From NCBI RefSeq assembly GCF_001641335.1, contig NZ_LVEM01000002.1:1-64000 (forward strand): a stretch of DNA of 64,000 nt, given 5' to 3'. Shown in pieces: positions 33,335-42,621 of this stretch. The notes under the pieces were generated by a model. The model was not told the origin of the DNA. It did no database searches and saw nothing but the letters and a program-made list of their open reading frames with translations. Origin of the DNA: Bradyrhizobium stylosanthis (GTDB lineage Bacteria > Pseudomonadota > Alphaproteobacteria > Rhizobiales > Xanthobacteraceae). The first letter of the stretch is position 1. Every line of letters begins with the position of its first letter. The translations under genes were made by a program, and so were the position numbers.

Positions 33335-34198
33335 ATGGAGCACCTGACGGTCACGGCCAATGGCGCCAAATTCCACCTGGTTCGCGCCGGATCGGGCAAA
33401 CCGCTGCTTTTGCTGCATGGATGGCCGGAATTCTGGCTGACCTGGGAGCCGGTGATGGCGAGGCTTGCCGACCGTTTCACCCTGATCGCGCCCGATCTGC
33501 GCGGCTTTGGCGACAGCGACAAGCCGGATGGCCCCTTTGGTCCGGATGGCCATGCCGCGGACATGCTGGCCCTGATGGAGGCACTTCGTGTCGACCGATT
33601 CGGCGTGGTCGGCCATGACGTCGGCGGCGCCGTGATGCAGCCGCTGGCGCGGCAGGCGGCGGGGCGGCTCGCCGGGCTGTTCTTCTTCGATTTCGTCTAT
33701 CCCGGCATCGGGCCGCGGATGGCGGCGCCCGATCGGCTCAATCACATCTGGTACCAGTCCTTTCACCAGATGGAGATGGCGCCCGCGCTGGTCGGTGCGA
33801 GCCGCGAGAGCTGCAGGCTCTATATCGGCCACTTCCTCAAGGGGTGGGCGCATCGGAAAGACGCCTTCGACGACGTCCTCGATGCCTTCGCCGACAATTT
33901 CTTCAAGCCGGGCAATCTCGCCGGCGGCTTTGCGCATTACCGGGCCTCGCATGAAGGGCGGCTCGCGATGATGAAGGGCGAAGCACCAAAGCTTGCGCCG
34001 ATCAATGTGCCGACCTGCGTGCGCTGGGCCGAGCACGATCCGCTGTTTCCCTATGCGTGGACCGATCGGCTGGGAGAGACCTTTGCCGATCTCGATCTCG
34101 CAATGTTTCCGGGGGTTGGACACTTCCCGCATCGCGAGAATCCGGATCACGCGGCGAGCGAGATCGCCGCGTTTTTTGGGCGCATCGGCTGGAGCTGA
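33335..34198 (+). CDS. Alpha/beta-hydrolase, epoxide hydrolase / haloacid dehalogenase type
   Basis: This is a 287-residue alpha/beta-hydrolase. The oxyanion loop is LLLHGWPEFWLTWEPVM. The nucleophile elbow reads VVGHDVGGAV, so the nucleophile is Asp, as in soluble epoxide hydrolases and fluoroacetate or haloalkane dehalogenases. The catalytic His is in FPGVGHFPHRENPD, and an acid is expected in CVRWAEHDPLFPY. A cap region carries the Trp/Tyr-containing HIWYQSFHQMEMA. The enzyme would hydrolyse an epoxide or C-halogen bond through an ester intermediate in the cytoplasm. The frame is open from 33017 through the tRNA. I chose the ATG at 33335, with AAGGA eight bases upstream. The true substrate cannot be told. 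Confidence 0.87.
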   Translation: MEHLTVTANGAKFHLVRAGSGKPLLLLHGWPEFWLTWEPVMARLADRFTLIAPDLRGFGDSDKPDGPFGPDGHAADMLALMEALRVDRFGVVGHDVGGAVMQPLARQAAGRLAGLFFFDFVYPGIGPRMAAPDRLNHIWYQSFHQMEMAPALVGASRESCRLYIGHFLKGWAHRKDAFDDVLDAFADNFFKPGNLAGGFAHYRASHEGRLAMMKGEAPKLAPINVPTCVRWAEHDPLFPYAWTDRLGETFADLDLAMFPGVGHFPHRENPDHAASEIAAFFGRIGWS

Positions 34199-34212
34199 GC
34201 AGAGCCCGCGGC

Positions 34213-34281
34213 CATCCTTCGAGACGCCCGCCTCCGGCGGGCCCTCAGCGACAATGGCTTCGCCATTGCGCGGGGATGAGG
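34213..34281. repeat. Palindromic repeat family E, copy 1
   Basis: It begins CATCCTTCGAGACGCCCGC and ends with GGGGATGAGG. It contains the hairpin CCCGCCTCCGGCGGG and an AATGGCTTCGCCATT stem. It shares its left end with the copy at 44358-44399. Confidence 0.7.
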
Positions 34282-34331
34282 TCCGGGTTTGTGGTGAGAT
34301 GTCAGACGTCAGAGGCGCTGGAAAAACGGGT

Positions 34332-34365
34332 GGGACCGCCAGACGCGGTAAACACTGGCGGTCCC
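34332..34365. repeat. Perfect 11-bp hairpin
   Basis: Arms GGGACCGCCAG and CTGGCGGTCCC are separated by 12 bases. No U-run follows on either strand. It may be part of a composite repeat or an mRNA 3'-end structure. Confidence 0.6.
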
Positions 34366-34494
34366 GGTGCCGCTCATTGAAATACTGGCTGGGAAGGGCG
34401 GCTTCGCCGGCCAGGTGAGACGACGATTCGACCCTAGCGTGCGCCTGATGCGCCGCAACGCAATCCGGTCCTTAACCTAACCAGTCAAGGTTAC

Positions 34495-34602
34495 TCCAGA
34501 GCCGTTTCCGTTCCGGCGAAGCCGGAACGGGGGCTCTGGATTGTTGTTTTGACGCGTTTTCTTGACGCGAACCGGTCTCCACTTCGCTCGAAAACGCTTT
34601 CT
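34495..34602. repeat. Long hairpin plus palindromic repeat family F, copy 2
   Basis: At 34495-34540 lies a long hairpin with outer arms TCCAGAGCC / GGCTCTGGA and inner arms CCGTTCCGGC / GCCGGAACGG. Directly after it is family F (34545-34602), with perfect 8-bp ends GCGTTTTC and GAAAACGC. It overlaps the last bases of the ROK gene. The same order, GC hairpin then F, is seen in decayed form before the hydrolase at 33230-33320. Confidence 0.75.
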
Positions 34603-35731
34603 AGTCGGATTTGCCGCCGTCCTTGTTGTTTTCCTTGCTCTTTTTCTTGCCGTTCTCCGTAGTGTCCCGGTCCTTGCGGCGGTTGGTGAAGCGGGCATTG
34701 CCGAGCCCGGTGCCGATGGTCAGCACGCCCCAGCGATCGACGTCCTGCATGAACGGCACCTCGGAGAGGCCCTGAACCACGCCGTCATTGTGCATCAGGA
34801 TCGCGGTGTCGTGCTCGCCGATGACGGGGATGCCCTCGATCAGGCTCGCCGGCAGGTTGAACTTGCTGCTCTCCCAATTGCCCGGCAGGTTCTGCGCGCC
34901 TTTCTCGATCGACCCGTCCTCGTTGATCACGCCGGGACAGGCGATGCCGATGAAGGGCGCGAGCTTGAAGCCGTCGTTGCCGGCCTCGGTGATCAGCCCC
35001 TTCAACATCTTGGTGAGCCGCTTCACCGCGCCTTCGCGCGTCGGCTCGTCGTCGGCGTGACGCCACAGATCGGATGTCACGACCTTGGCCTTCGACAGGT
35101 CCTTTGCCTTTTTCCAGTTGGTCTCGACCAGGCCGCAGCGGATGTTGGTGCCGCCGATGTCGACGGCGAGGATGCTGTCATAGGCTTCGAAAATCCACGA
35201 CGGCGCCAGATGCAGCGCGCCGATCAGGCCGGCTTCGTCGGGGTGATGGCGGATCGGCTGCATGTCGATCCTGAAATCCTCGGCCTTTAGAATGATCTCG
35301 GTGCGCGCGATCGCGAGCTCGCCGAGCCTTGAATCGCGAAAGCCACCGCCGACCACGATGCGCTCGGTCTTGGCCCAGGCCTTTGTCTTCAGGAAGCGGC
35401 GCGTGACGTAGGCAAGCTCCTGCGCAAAGTCCTCGATGGCGCTGTGCACCACCGCGGAGGCCTCGGTGTCGTCGCCGACGAGGATCGCATCCAGCGTCTT
35501 CTTGCTGATGTTCTCCGACGGCTCCTTGCCGAACGGGTCCTCGCCGGTCTTGCGCAGCGGCTTGCGCCAGCGATCGAGGATCTCGCGGAAGGCGCCCTTG
35601 CTGGCGCGATCGCCGAGAAAACCGTCCTCGTCCTTCATCTCGATGTTGAAGCTGTCCACGTCCACCGACGGCAGCCGCCCGGCGCCGTGATGGGCGATGC
35701 CCGTCGTCTTGACCAGTTCGTCTGTTGCCAT
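34601..35731 (-). CDS. ROK-fold protein with circularly permuted motif order
   Basis: This 376-residue protein carries sugar-kinase (ROK) motifs in an unusual order. The motifs normally at the C-terminus come first: RIVVGGGFRDSRLGELAIA (residues 124-142) and DEAGLIGALHLAP (165-177). The normal N-terminal phosphate loop LAVDIGGTNIRCGLVE follows at about 189-203. Then come IGIACPGVINEDGS (261-274) and LTIGTGLGNARF (337-348), after which the chain ends in a Lys-rich tail. Regular ROK proteins run DIGGT, PG, GTGLG, GGG, GLIGA. A functional kinase could still fold because the termini of the fold are close, but the classic Zn-binding Cys motif is absent. AAGGG lies before the ATG. The substrate is unknown and the gene is monocistronic. 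Confidence 0.8.
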   Translation of the reverse strand: MATDELVKTTGIAHHGAGRLPSVDVDSFNIEMKDEDGFLGDRASKGAFREILDRWRKPLRKTGEDPFGKEPSENISKKTLDAILVGDDTEASAVVHSAIEDFAQELAYVTRRFLKTKAWAKTERIVVGGGFRDSRLGELAIARTEIILKAEDFRIDMQPIRHHPDEAGLIGALHLAPSWIFEAYDSILAVDIGGTNIRCGLVETNWKKAKDLSKAKVVTSDLWRHADDEPTREGAVKRLTKMLKGLITEAGNDGFKLAPFIGIACPGVINEDGSIEKGAQNLPGNWESSKFNLPASLIEGIPVIGEHDTAILMHNDGVVQGLSEVPFMQDVDRWGVLTIGTGLGNARFTNRRKDRDTTENGKKKSKENNKDGGKSD

Positions 35732-35869
35732 TGGGAGCCCTTGCCCGCATACCTGTTCCGGCGGACTAACGGCGGGGGAACCCGTTGGTTGCAGCGCCGG
35801 CCGAGATTTGGCGGAGGGCCGCCTGGCTGGCCAAATCCTTCAAATCCGGGCCGTTTTCGGCGGTTTTCC

Positions 35870-35897
35870 TTGACTCGGCGCGCCCGGCGGCTATAAG
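35870..35897 (+). promoter_or_regulatory. Sigma-70 type promoter of the rplU-rpmA operon
   Basis: -35 TTGACT (35870-35875) and -10 TATAAG (35892-35897) are separated by 16 bases, giving a predicted start near 35904. That leaves a leader of about 158 nt before the rplU ATG. This is the best housekeeping promoter in the window. Confidence 0.7.
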
Positions 35898-35907
35898 TCC
35901 CACAGCC

Positions 35908-36039
35908 GGCGCGGGGCGTTTCTCGCGCCGCTTGTTTTTGCGTGGGTTTTCAAAGGGATAACTCCCACCCGCACAAAACGCATTAACCCATAGCGACTGA
36001 CAAAAAGCCGACCCGGACGATATTCGTCCCGAGGCCGGG
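35908..36039 (+). promoter_or_regulatory. Structured rplU leader with terminator-like hairpin
   Basis: The first hairpin (GGCGCG / CGCGCC, 35908-35929) is followed by GCTTGTTTTT, like an intrinsic terminator. A second stem pairs GTGGG (35942-35946) with CCCAC (35964-35968). A third is GGACGA-TAT-TCGTCC (36015-36029), inside a CCCGG/CCGGG stem. It lies between promoter and start codon, where ribosomal-protein feedback or attenuation would act. A regulatory role is inference. Confidence 0.45.
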
Positions 36040-36061
36040 ATTGAACACGGAGAAAAAAACG

Positions 36062-36436
36062 ATGTTCGCAGTCATCAAAACCGGCGGCAAGCAATACCGC
36101 GTCGTGCCGGATGATGTTCTCGAAGTTGGCAAGATCGAAGGCGAAGTCGGCTCGATCGTGCAGTTGAATGAAGTTCTGGTGCTCGGCGGTGACACGCCGG
36201 TGCTCGGCGTTCCCACGGTGGCCGGCGCCTCCGTTGCGGTCGAAGTGCTCGACCACAAGCGTGGCCCCAAGGTCATCGCGTTCAAGAAGCGCCGCCGCAA
36301 GAATTCGCGCCGCAAGCGCGGCTATCGCGACGAGATCACGGTCCTCCGCATCTCCGAGATCCTGGCCGACGGCGCCAAGCCCACCAAGGGCCCGCGTCCG
36401 AAGAAGGAGAAGGTGGTGAAGGAAGCCGCCGAATAA
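36062..36436 (+). CDS. rplU: 50S ribosomal protein L21
   Basis: This is a 124-residue L21, a 23S rRNA-binding protein of the large subunit. The N-terminus MFAVIKTGGKQYRVVPDD is the family signature, and the basic region VIAFKKRRRKNSRRKRGYRD binds rRNA. A Lys-rich C-terminal tail (KGPRPKKEKVVKEAAE) extends beyond the 103-residue E. coli protein, as is normal in alphaproteobacteria. The frame is open from 36041, but the ATG at 36062 with GGAG upstream is the family start. It is followed by rpmA in the usual operon, which runs on in conserved order to obg. Confidence 0.97.
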   Translation: MFAVIKTGGKQYRVVPDDVLEVGKIEGEVGSIVQLNEVLVLGGDTPVLGVPTVAGASVAVEVLDHKRGPKVIAFKKRRRKNSRRKRGYRDEITVLRISEILADGAKPTKGPRPKKEKVVKEAAE

Positions 36437-36539
36437 CGAGATTTGATCACGCCCAATTCACGAATTGATGCGTGAGAAATCGTGAAATGATTCCGTCAAG
36501 GAATTGATCTAGAAATACGCAGGATTTCGGAGACGAGCC

Positions 36540-36809
36540 ATGGCTCACAAAAAAGCAGGCGGTTCATCGCGCAACGGTCGCGATTCCAAGGGTAAGCGCC
36601 TCGGTATCAAGGCGTTCGGCGGGGAAGTCGTCACTCCCGGCAACATCATTGCGCGTCAGCGCGGCACCACCTGGCACCCCGGCCTTAATGTCGGCATGGG
36701 CACGGACCACACTTTGTTCGCCAAGATCGAAGGTCGTGTTGCGTTCCAGGCCAAAGCCAACGGCCGCACATTCGTATCGGTACTCCCGATCGCAGAGGCG
36801 GCTGAATAG
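36540..36809 (+). CDS. rpmA: 50S ribosomal protein L27
   Basis: This is an 89-residue L27. The N-terminal tail [20 protein letters not shown] reaches the peptidyl transferase centre. [20 protein letters not shown] and [20 protein letters not shown] are the core signatures. GGAG is upstream of the ATG. It is downstream of rplU by 103 bases, and a strong terminator follows at 36887-36921. Confidence 0.97.
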   Translation: MAHKKAGGSSRNGRDSKGKRLGIKAFGGEVVTPGNIIARQRGTTWHPGLNVGMGTDHTLFAKIEGRVAFQAKANGRTFVSVLPIAEAAE

Positions 36810-36886
36810 ACGGTGGATCAAATTGGAGTCCGCCGGGTCCTACCAAACCGGCGGAGTCCTAAAGATCTCAAGAGATCGAAGGCTCC

Positions 36887-36921
36887 AAGGGGAGGCGGGA
36901 AACCGGCCTCCCCTTTTCTTT
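36887..36921 (+). terminator. Intrinsic terminator after rpmA
   Basis: Stem arms GGGGAGGC and GCCTCCCC with an inner GG/CC pair and AAA loop are followed by TTTTCTTT. This ends the ribosomal-protein transcript before the GNAT gene. Confidence 0.85.
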
Positions 36922-36961
36922 GACTTGCTCACTTTGACTTAGTGACTTTCAGGAGCCGGAC

Positions 36962-37555
36962 ATGTTGCAGGATTTCTCGAGCGCGACCTTGCGGGAGGCG
37001 AGACCGAGCGTCGTCGCCACCGAGCGGCTGACGTTGCGGCGGCCGACCCTCGCCGACGTCAGGACCATCTCTCAGCTCGCCAACGACCGCCGCGTCGCCG
37101 AGAACACGCGCCGCCTCCCCCATCCCTATTCGCAGGACGACGCCGTCGACTTCATTCGCGCCACCTCCGAGCTCGGCAGCGAGACCGTGTTCCTGATCGA
37201 GCACGACAGCGGCCCGGTCGGCATGGTCGGGATCGACTGCTCCACGCCCGGGAATGCCGAGCTCGGCTACTGGCTCGGCGTCGAGCATTGGGGCCGGGGC
37301 TTTGCCACGGAAGCCGCGCGCGGCGCGATCGACTTCTTCTTCGAGGAGTTCGAGGACGAGCATCTCTATGCCGGCGCGCGCGTCACCAACCCGGCCTCGC
37401 GCAACGTGCTGGAGAAGTGCGGCTTCCAGTGGAGCGGCGTCCAGCTGCACCGCTTCCTGGCGCTGGGCTCCTCGACGCCAGTCGACTGCTTCCGCCTCTC
37501 GCGCGGCGTCTGGGCCTCGCTGAAGAGCTGGAGCAGTGCGCGAAGGATGAGGTGA
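36962..37555 (+). CDS. GNAT acetyltransferase, RimJ/RimL-like
   Basis: This 197-residue N-acetyltransferase starts with the typical strand ATERLTLRRPTLADVRTISQ. It has the acetyl-CoA-binding region ELGYWLGVEHWGRGFATEAA and the later VTNPASRNVLEKCGFQWSGV. The RimJ/RimL group acetylates N-termini of ribosomal proteins or other amines. AGGAG lies seven bases before the ATG. In alphaproteobacteria a GNAT gene commonly lies between rpmA and obg, so this is the syntenic copy. The specific substrate is not known. Three genes and several repeats intervene before the ABC gene and obg here. Confidence 0.88.
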   Translation: MLQDFSSATLREARPSVVATERLTLRRPTLADVRTISQLANDRRVAENTRRLPHPYSQDDAVDFIRATSELGSETVFLIEHDSGPVGMVGIDCSTPGNAELGYWLGVEHWGRGFATEAARGAIDFFFEEFEDEHLYAGARVTNPASRNVLEKCGFQWSGVQLHRFLALGSSTPVDCFRLSRGVWASLKSWSSARRMR

Positions 37556-37588
37556 GTTAGGACGCTAAGCGCCGCTGCATTCTCCTCT

Positions 37589-37707
37589 GTCGTCCCGGCG
37601 AAGGCCGGGACCCATACCCCCAGGGGGCAATTTGGCGAAGACTCGGAGTGGGAATCTTCGCAGCACGAACATTGGTGGTTATGGGTCCCGGCCTTCGCCG
37701 GGACGAC
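37589..37707. repeat. Long palindromic repeat family B, copy 1
   Basis: Outer arms GTCGTCCCGGCGAAGGCC and its complement enclose GGACCCATA/TATGGGTCC stems and an inner stem CGAAGACTC/GAATCTTCG-type. It matches 42387-42524 over most of its length. It lies between convergent GNAT and EamA genes and could stop transcription from both sides. Confidence 0.85.
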
Positions 37708-37721
37708 AAATATTGTTGCAC

Positions 37722-38636
37722 CTAAGCCGGCGGATTGACCTCTTCACTTGCGCGGCCGAGATCGCGCTCGCGCAAGTAAATATAGAAACCGGCGCCGATG
37801 ATGATCGCGGCGCCGACGATGGTCGCGATCGACGGGACATCGCCGAACACGACGAAGCCGAAGATCACGGCCCAGACGATCATCGAATACTGATACGGCA
37901 CCACGACGCTGGCCGGCGCCAGCTTGAGCGAGCGGTTGACGCAGAGCAGCGCGGTCACCGAAATCAGCCCCGCCAGGGCGAAGAACACCAGGCTGCCCGG
38001 TGTCGGCGGCACCCAGTTGAAGACCGACAGCACCGCGCCCAGCGAGAACGTGCCGACGAATTGCGAGGATGCCATCACGATGTCGGGCGTCTTGCGCAGG
38101 CTGCGCGTGATCAGCATCAGCGTCGCAAAGGACAGGCTGCCGCCGAGCGCGATCAGCGCCGGCAGGCTGACGGTCTGCGCCGACGGCCGCAGCGCGATCA
38201 AGACGCCGCAGAAGCCGATCAGGATCGCCGTCCAGCGCCGCCAGCCGACCTTCTCGCCCAGAAAGATCGCCGACATCGCGGTGACGAAGATGGGACCGGC
38301 AAGGTAATAGGTGATGACGTCGGCGAGCGGCAGATAGACGGTCGCGAGGAAGAAGGCCGCGACCTCCAGCGTCGAGAGCACGACGCGAACCAGTTGCAGG
38401 CCCGGCCGCTCCAGATGCAGGAACTGGTGACGCTGCGTCCAGATCAACGGCGACAGCAGGAGCAGCGCCGCAACGGCGCGCAGGAACAGCAGCTGCCCCA
38501 CCGAGTAGGTCCCGACCAGGAACTTGCCCATGGCGTCGCCGAACGAGAACATGAAGATCGACAGCACCATGAGCGCGATGCCGGCCAGGCGCGCGGAGCG
38601 GTCGTCATAGGCGGAGAGATTCTTGAACAAGGGCAT
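37722..38636 (-). CDS. EamA/DMT-family transporter, second copy
   Basis: This is a 304-residue inner-membrane protein with ten predicted spans in two EamA halves (first half SIFMFSFGDAMGKFLVGTYS and PLADVITYYLAGPIFVTAMS; second half LIALGGSLSFATLMLITRSL). The motif YQYSMIVWAVIFGFVVFGDV is typical of the RhaT/YcxC-type exporters. The ATG at 38636 is used. A TTG directly before it is an alternative, and neither has a strong site. It is not closely similar to the EamA protein at 9229-10089. The substrate is unknown. It interrupts the conserved rpmA-obg block together with the following plus-strand genes. Confidence 0.86.
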   Translation of the reverse strand: MPLFKNLSAYDDRSARLAGIALMVLSIFMFSFGDAMGKFLVGTYSVGQLLFLRAVAALLLLSPLIWTQRHQFLHLERPGLQLVRVVLSTLEVAAFFLATVYLPLADVITYYLAGPIFVTAMSAIFLGEKVGWRRWTAILIGFCGVLIALRPSAQTVSLPALIALGGSLSFATLMLITRSLRKTPDIVMASSQFVGTFSLGAVLSVFNWVPPTPGSLVFFALAGLISVTALLCVNRSLKLAPASVVVPYQYSMIVWAVIFGFVVFGDVPSIATIVGAAIIIGAGFYIYLRERDLGRASEEVNPPA

Positions 38637-38655
38637 CAATCGGACTGTCAGGGGT

Positions 38656-38741
38656 CGTCATTGCGAGCGAAGCGAAGCAATCCAGACTGTCTCCGCTGCG
38701 GCAGTCTGGATTGCTTCGTCGCTTCGCTCCTCGCAATGACG
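38656..38741. repeat. Palindromic repeat family C, copy 1
   Basis: The arms begin CGTCATTGCGAGCGAAGCG and end CTCGCAATGACG, with inner stem AAGCAATCCAGACTG/CAGTCTGGATTGCTT. It is nearly identical to 63887-63972. It sits just upstream of the EamA start. Confidence 0.9.
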
Positions 38742-38896
38742 GGGAGAGAGCGGCGGAATACGGCAAGTAGAGTCGCCTGCGGTCGTTTTAATGACGTGAG
38801 CGACCGCGACAAGCCCACGCAAGTCGAATTGAACGGATTGTCGCACTCCTCGCGTCGCGGTAGCGATAGAGGCCGCACCGGGAAAAGAGCTTTGAC

Positions 38897-39376
38897 ATGA
38901 CCGACTTCGATCCGACCCAGCACCGCATGATCCCCACGCAACGCTGGTTTGAGGATTTCGTCGTCGGCGAGCGCTTCGTGCTGCCGAGCCGGACCCAGAC
39001 CACCGCGGTGTTCGCGGCATTCCAGACCGCGAGCGGCGACACCCACCCCGTGCATTACGACGTGGAATATTGCCGCAGCCGCGGCATGCCGCATCTGCTG
39101 GCCCACGGCTTCCAGACCCTGATCCACACCGCGCCCGGCGCCGGCCTGTTTCCGTTCATGGTCGAGGAATCCCTGGTCGGCTTCCTCGAGCAGTCCAGCC
39201 GGTTCCTCAAGCCCGTCTACGCCGACGATACGATCTATCCCGCGCTCGAGGTCACCGAGCTGGTGCCGGGGCGCACGACCGGCGCGGTGACGCTGCGGAG
39301 CACGATCTTCAACCAGCGCAAGGAGCTGGTGCTGGAGGGGATGCAGAAATTCCTGATCCGGAGGCGGCCGGCCTAG
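38897..39376 (+). CDS. MaoC-like (R)-hydratase family protein
   Basis: This is a 159-residue single hot-dog domain of the MaoC family. The hydratase motif is FQTASGDTHPVHYDVEYCRS, which supplies the Asp and His used by enoyl-CoA hydratases, followed by GMPHLLAHGFQTLIHTAPGA. The C-terminal strand set VTLRSTIFNQRKELVLEGMQ completes the fold. It would hydrate or dehydrate an acyl-CoA (for example a mesaconyl- or enoyl-CoA). AAGAG precedes the ATG. No fatty-acid or PHA genes are adjacent, so the pathway is unknown. Confidence 0.87.
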   Translation: MTDFDPTQHRMIPTQRWFEDFVVGERFVLPSRTQTTAVFAAFQTASGDTHPVHYDVEYCRSRGMPHLLAHGFQTLIHTAPGAGLFPFMVEESLVGFLEQSSRFLKPVYADDTIYPALEVTELVPGRTTGAVTLRSTIFNQRKELVLEGMQKFLIRRRPA

Positions 39377-39481
39377 CGACGCCGTCTCGCGGAGCACGGG
39401 CGGCGCACGCGGAACCGCATGAACCGCGGCGGAGAAAGTGCCGACAAAGCCGGTGCACGCTCCGCATCATGATGGCCCGCA

Positions 39482-40180
39482 ATGACACTGCTTCCGCCCT
39501 GCTCCGAGACATTCAAGCGTTCGCTCCAGCGTGCGACGTCGGCCGCCCGGACGAAGGGACGCACGCATCCCGGCCCGCAGGATTTGCTGATCGCCCTGAT
39601 CGAGGACGAGGACGCAGCGCCGGTGATGCAGGCCTGCGGCATCGACCTGGCGCGCTTGCGGCGGGATATCGAGGCCACTGGCGCGAGCGAGCCGACGACG
39701 GGCCTCGGTCATCTGCTTCAGAGTGCCTTCAACGAGGCCCAGCTGTCGGAACGGACGGTTGTGACGGGCGCCGACATGCTCGTCGAGCTGTTCGCCGACC
39801 CGGCCGGCCGCTTCCTGTCCGCGCAGGGAGCGACCCGCTACGACGCCCTGGTCTATCTGAGCCACGGCATCGCCAAGGGCGCAGCGCCTGATATCGAAGC
39901 CGATCACGGCAAGGCGTCCCATCTGGAGATCGTGCTGCTGAACGACCCCTACACGCCGTCGGACTTCGTGACCTTCGTTCTGGAACACGTCTTCGGGATG
40001 GACCGGGAGCGCGCGATCGCGATCGTGTTTGCGACCCATGCGCGCAAGCGCGGCTCCTGCGGCGTCTTTCCGCGAGCGGAGGCTGCCGCCTTTCGCGACC
40101 GGATCCAGAGTCTTGCCGTCGCCCGTCGGTATCCACTCCACTGCATCCTGCTGCCGGCGGGCGATGCGCCGGCGGCCTGA
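39482..40180 (+). CDS. ClpA N-domain fused to ClpS adaptor domain, no ATPase
   Basis: This is a 232-residue two-domain protein. Residues 8-132 are a Clp N-terminal double repeat (LQRATSAARTKGRTHPGPQD, then LLIALIEDEDAAPVM) ending RYDALVYLSHGIAKG. That ending matches the ClpA N-domain just before its ATPase. Residues 147-224 are a ClpS fold: LEIVLLNDPYTPSDFVTFVL, then FGMDRERAIAIVFATHARKR, then GSCGVFP and YPLHCILL. The N-degron pocket residues Asn-Asp and His are kept, but the gate Met after YTP is Ser and the second acidic residue is Pro. ClpS normally binds the ClpA N-domain, so this joins two partners in one chain without an unfoldase. It might be a decoy or regulator of ClpAP (inference). 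The ribosome-binding site is weak. Confidence 0.85.
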   Translation: MTLLPPCSETFKRSLQRATSAARTKGRTHPGPQDLLIALIEDEDAAPVMQACGIDLARLRRDIEATGASEPTTGLGHLLQSAFNEAQLSERTVVTGADMLVELFADPAGRFLSAQGATRYDALVYLSHGIAKGAAPDIEADHGKASHLEIVLLNDPYTPSDFVTFVLEHVFGMDRERAIAIVFATHARKRGSCGVFPRAEAAAFRDRIQSLAVARRYPLHCILLPAGDAPAA

Positions 40181-40211
40181 AAGGCCTGCAGGATACGCGG
40201 CCCGGTACCGG

Positions 40212-42384
<2,173 letters not shown>

Positions 42385-42386
42385 TT

Positions 42387-42524
42387 GTCGTCCCGGCGAA
42401 AGCCGGGACCCATACCCCCAGGAAGTTGTTTGGCGAAGGCTCGGAGTGGGAGCCTTCGCACCACGAGCATTCGTGGTTATGGGTCCCGGCCCCCGTGCGC
42501 AATTGCGCACTAGGCCGGGACGAC
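42387..42524. repeat. Long palindromic repeat family B, copy 2, with nested palindrome
   Basis: It starts three bases after the obg stop and mirrors copy 1 at 37589-37707. In the right arm, the usual CGGCCTTCGCCGGG is replaced by CGGCCCCCGTGCGC... around the 16-bp perfect palindrome GTGCGCAATTGCGCAC at 42494-42509. It may end the obg transcript. Confidence 0.85.
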
Positions 42525-42621
42525 ACTGAATGTGTGGCCGCACGCGCGCGCATCACTGGCAGGTTGTCACCGGCGCTCGAATAGCGCAGCATCAAAAATC
42601 AAGAAACGGCAGGGATAACCC

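Larger units (their letters stand above)
34199..34600. other. Repeat-rich convergent intergenic region
   Basis: About 400 bases between the hydrolase and the ROK gene, made largely of palindromes: family E at 34213-34281, an 11-bp hairpin at 34332-34365, and a long hairpin plus family F at 34495-34602. No gene is evident. Confidence 0.7.
35732..36061. other. rplU promoter and structured leader region
   Basis: About 330 bases divergent between the ROK gene and rplU. It holds the promoter at 35870-35897 and a leader with several hairpins (35908-36039), annotated separately. The stretch before 35870 shows nothing specific. Confidence 0.6.
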
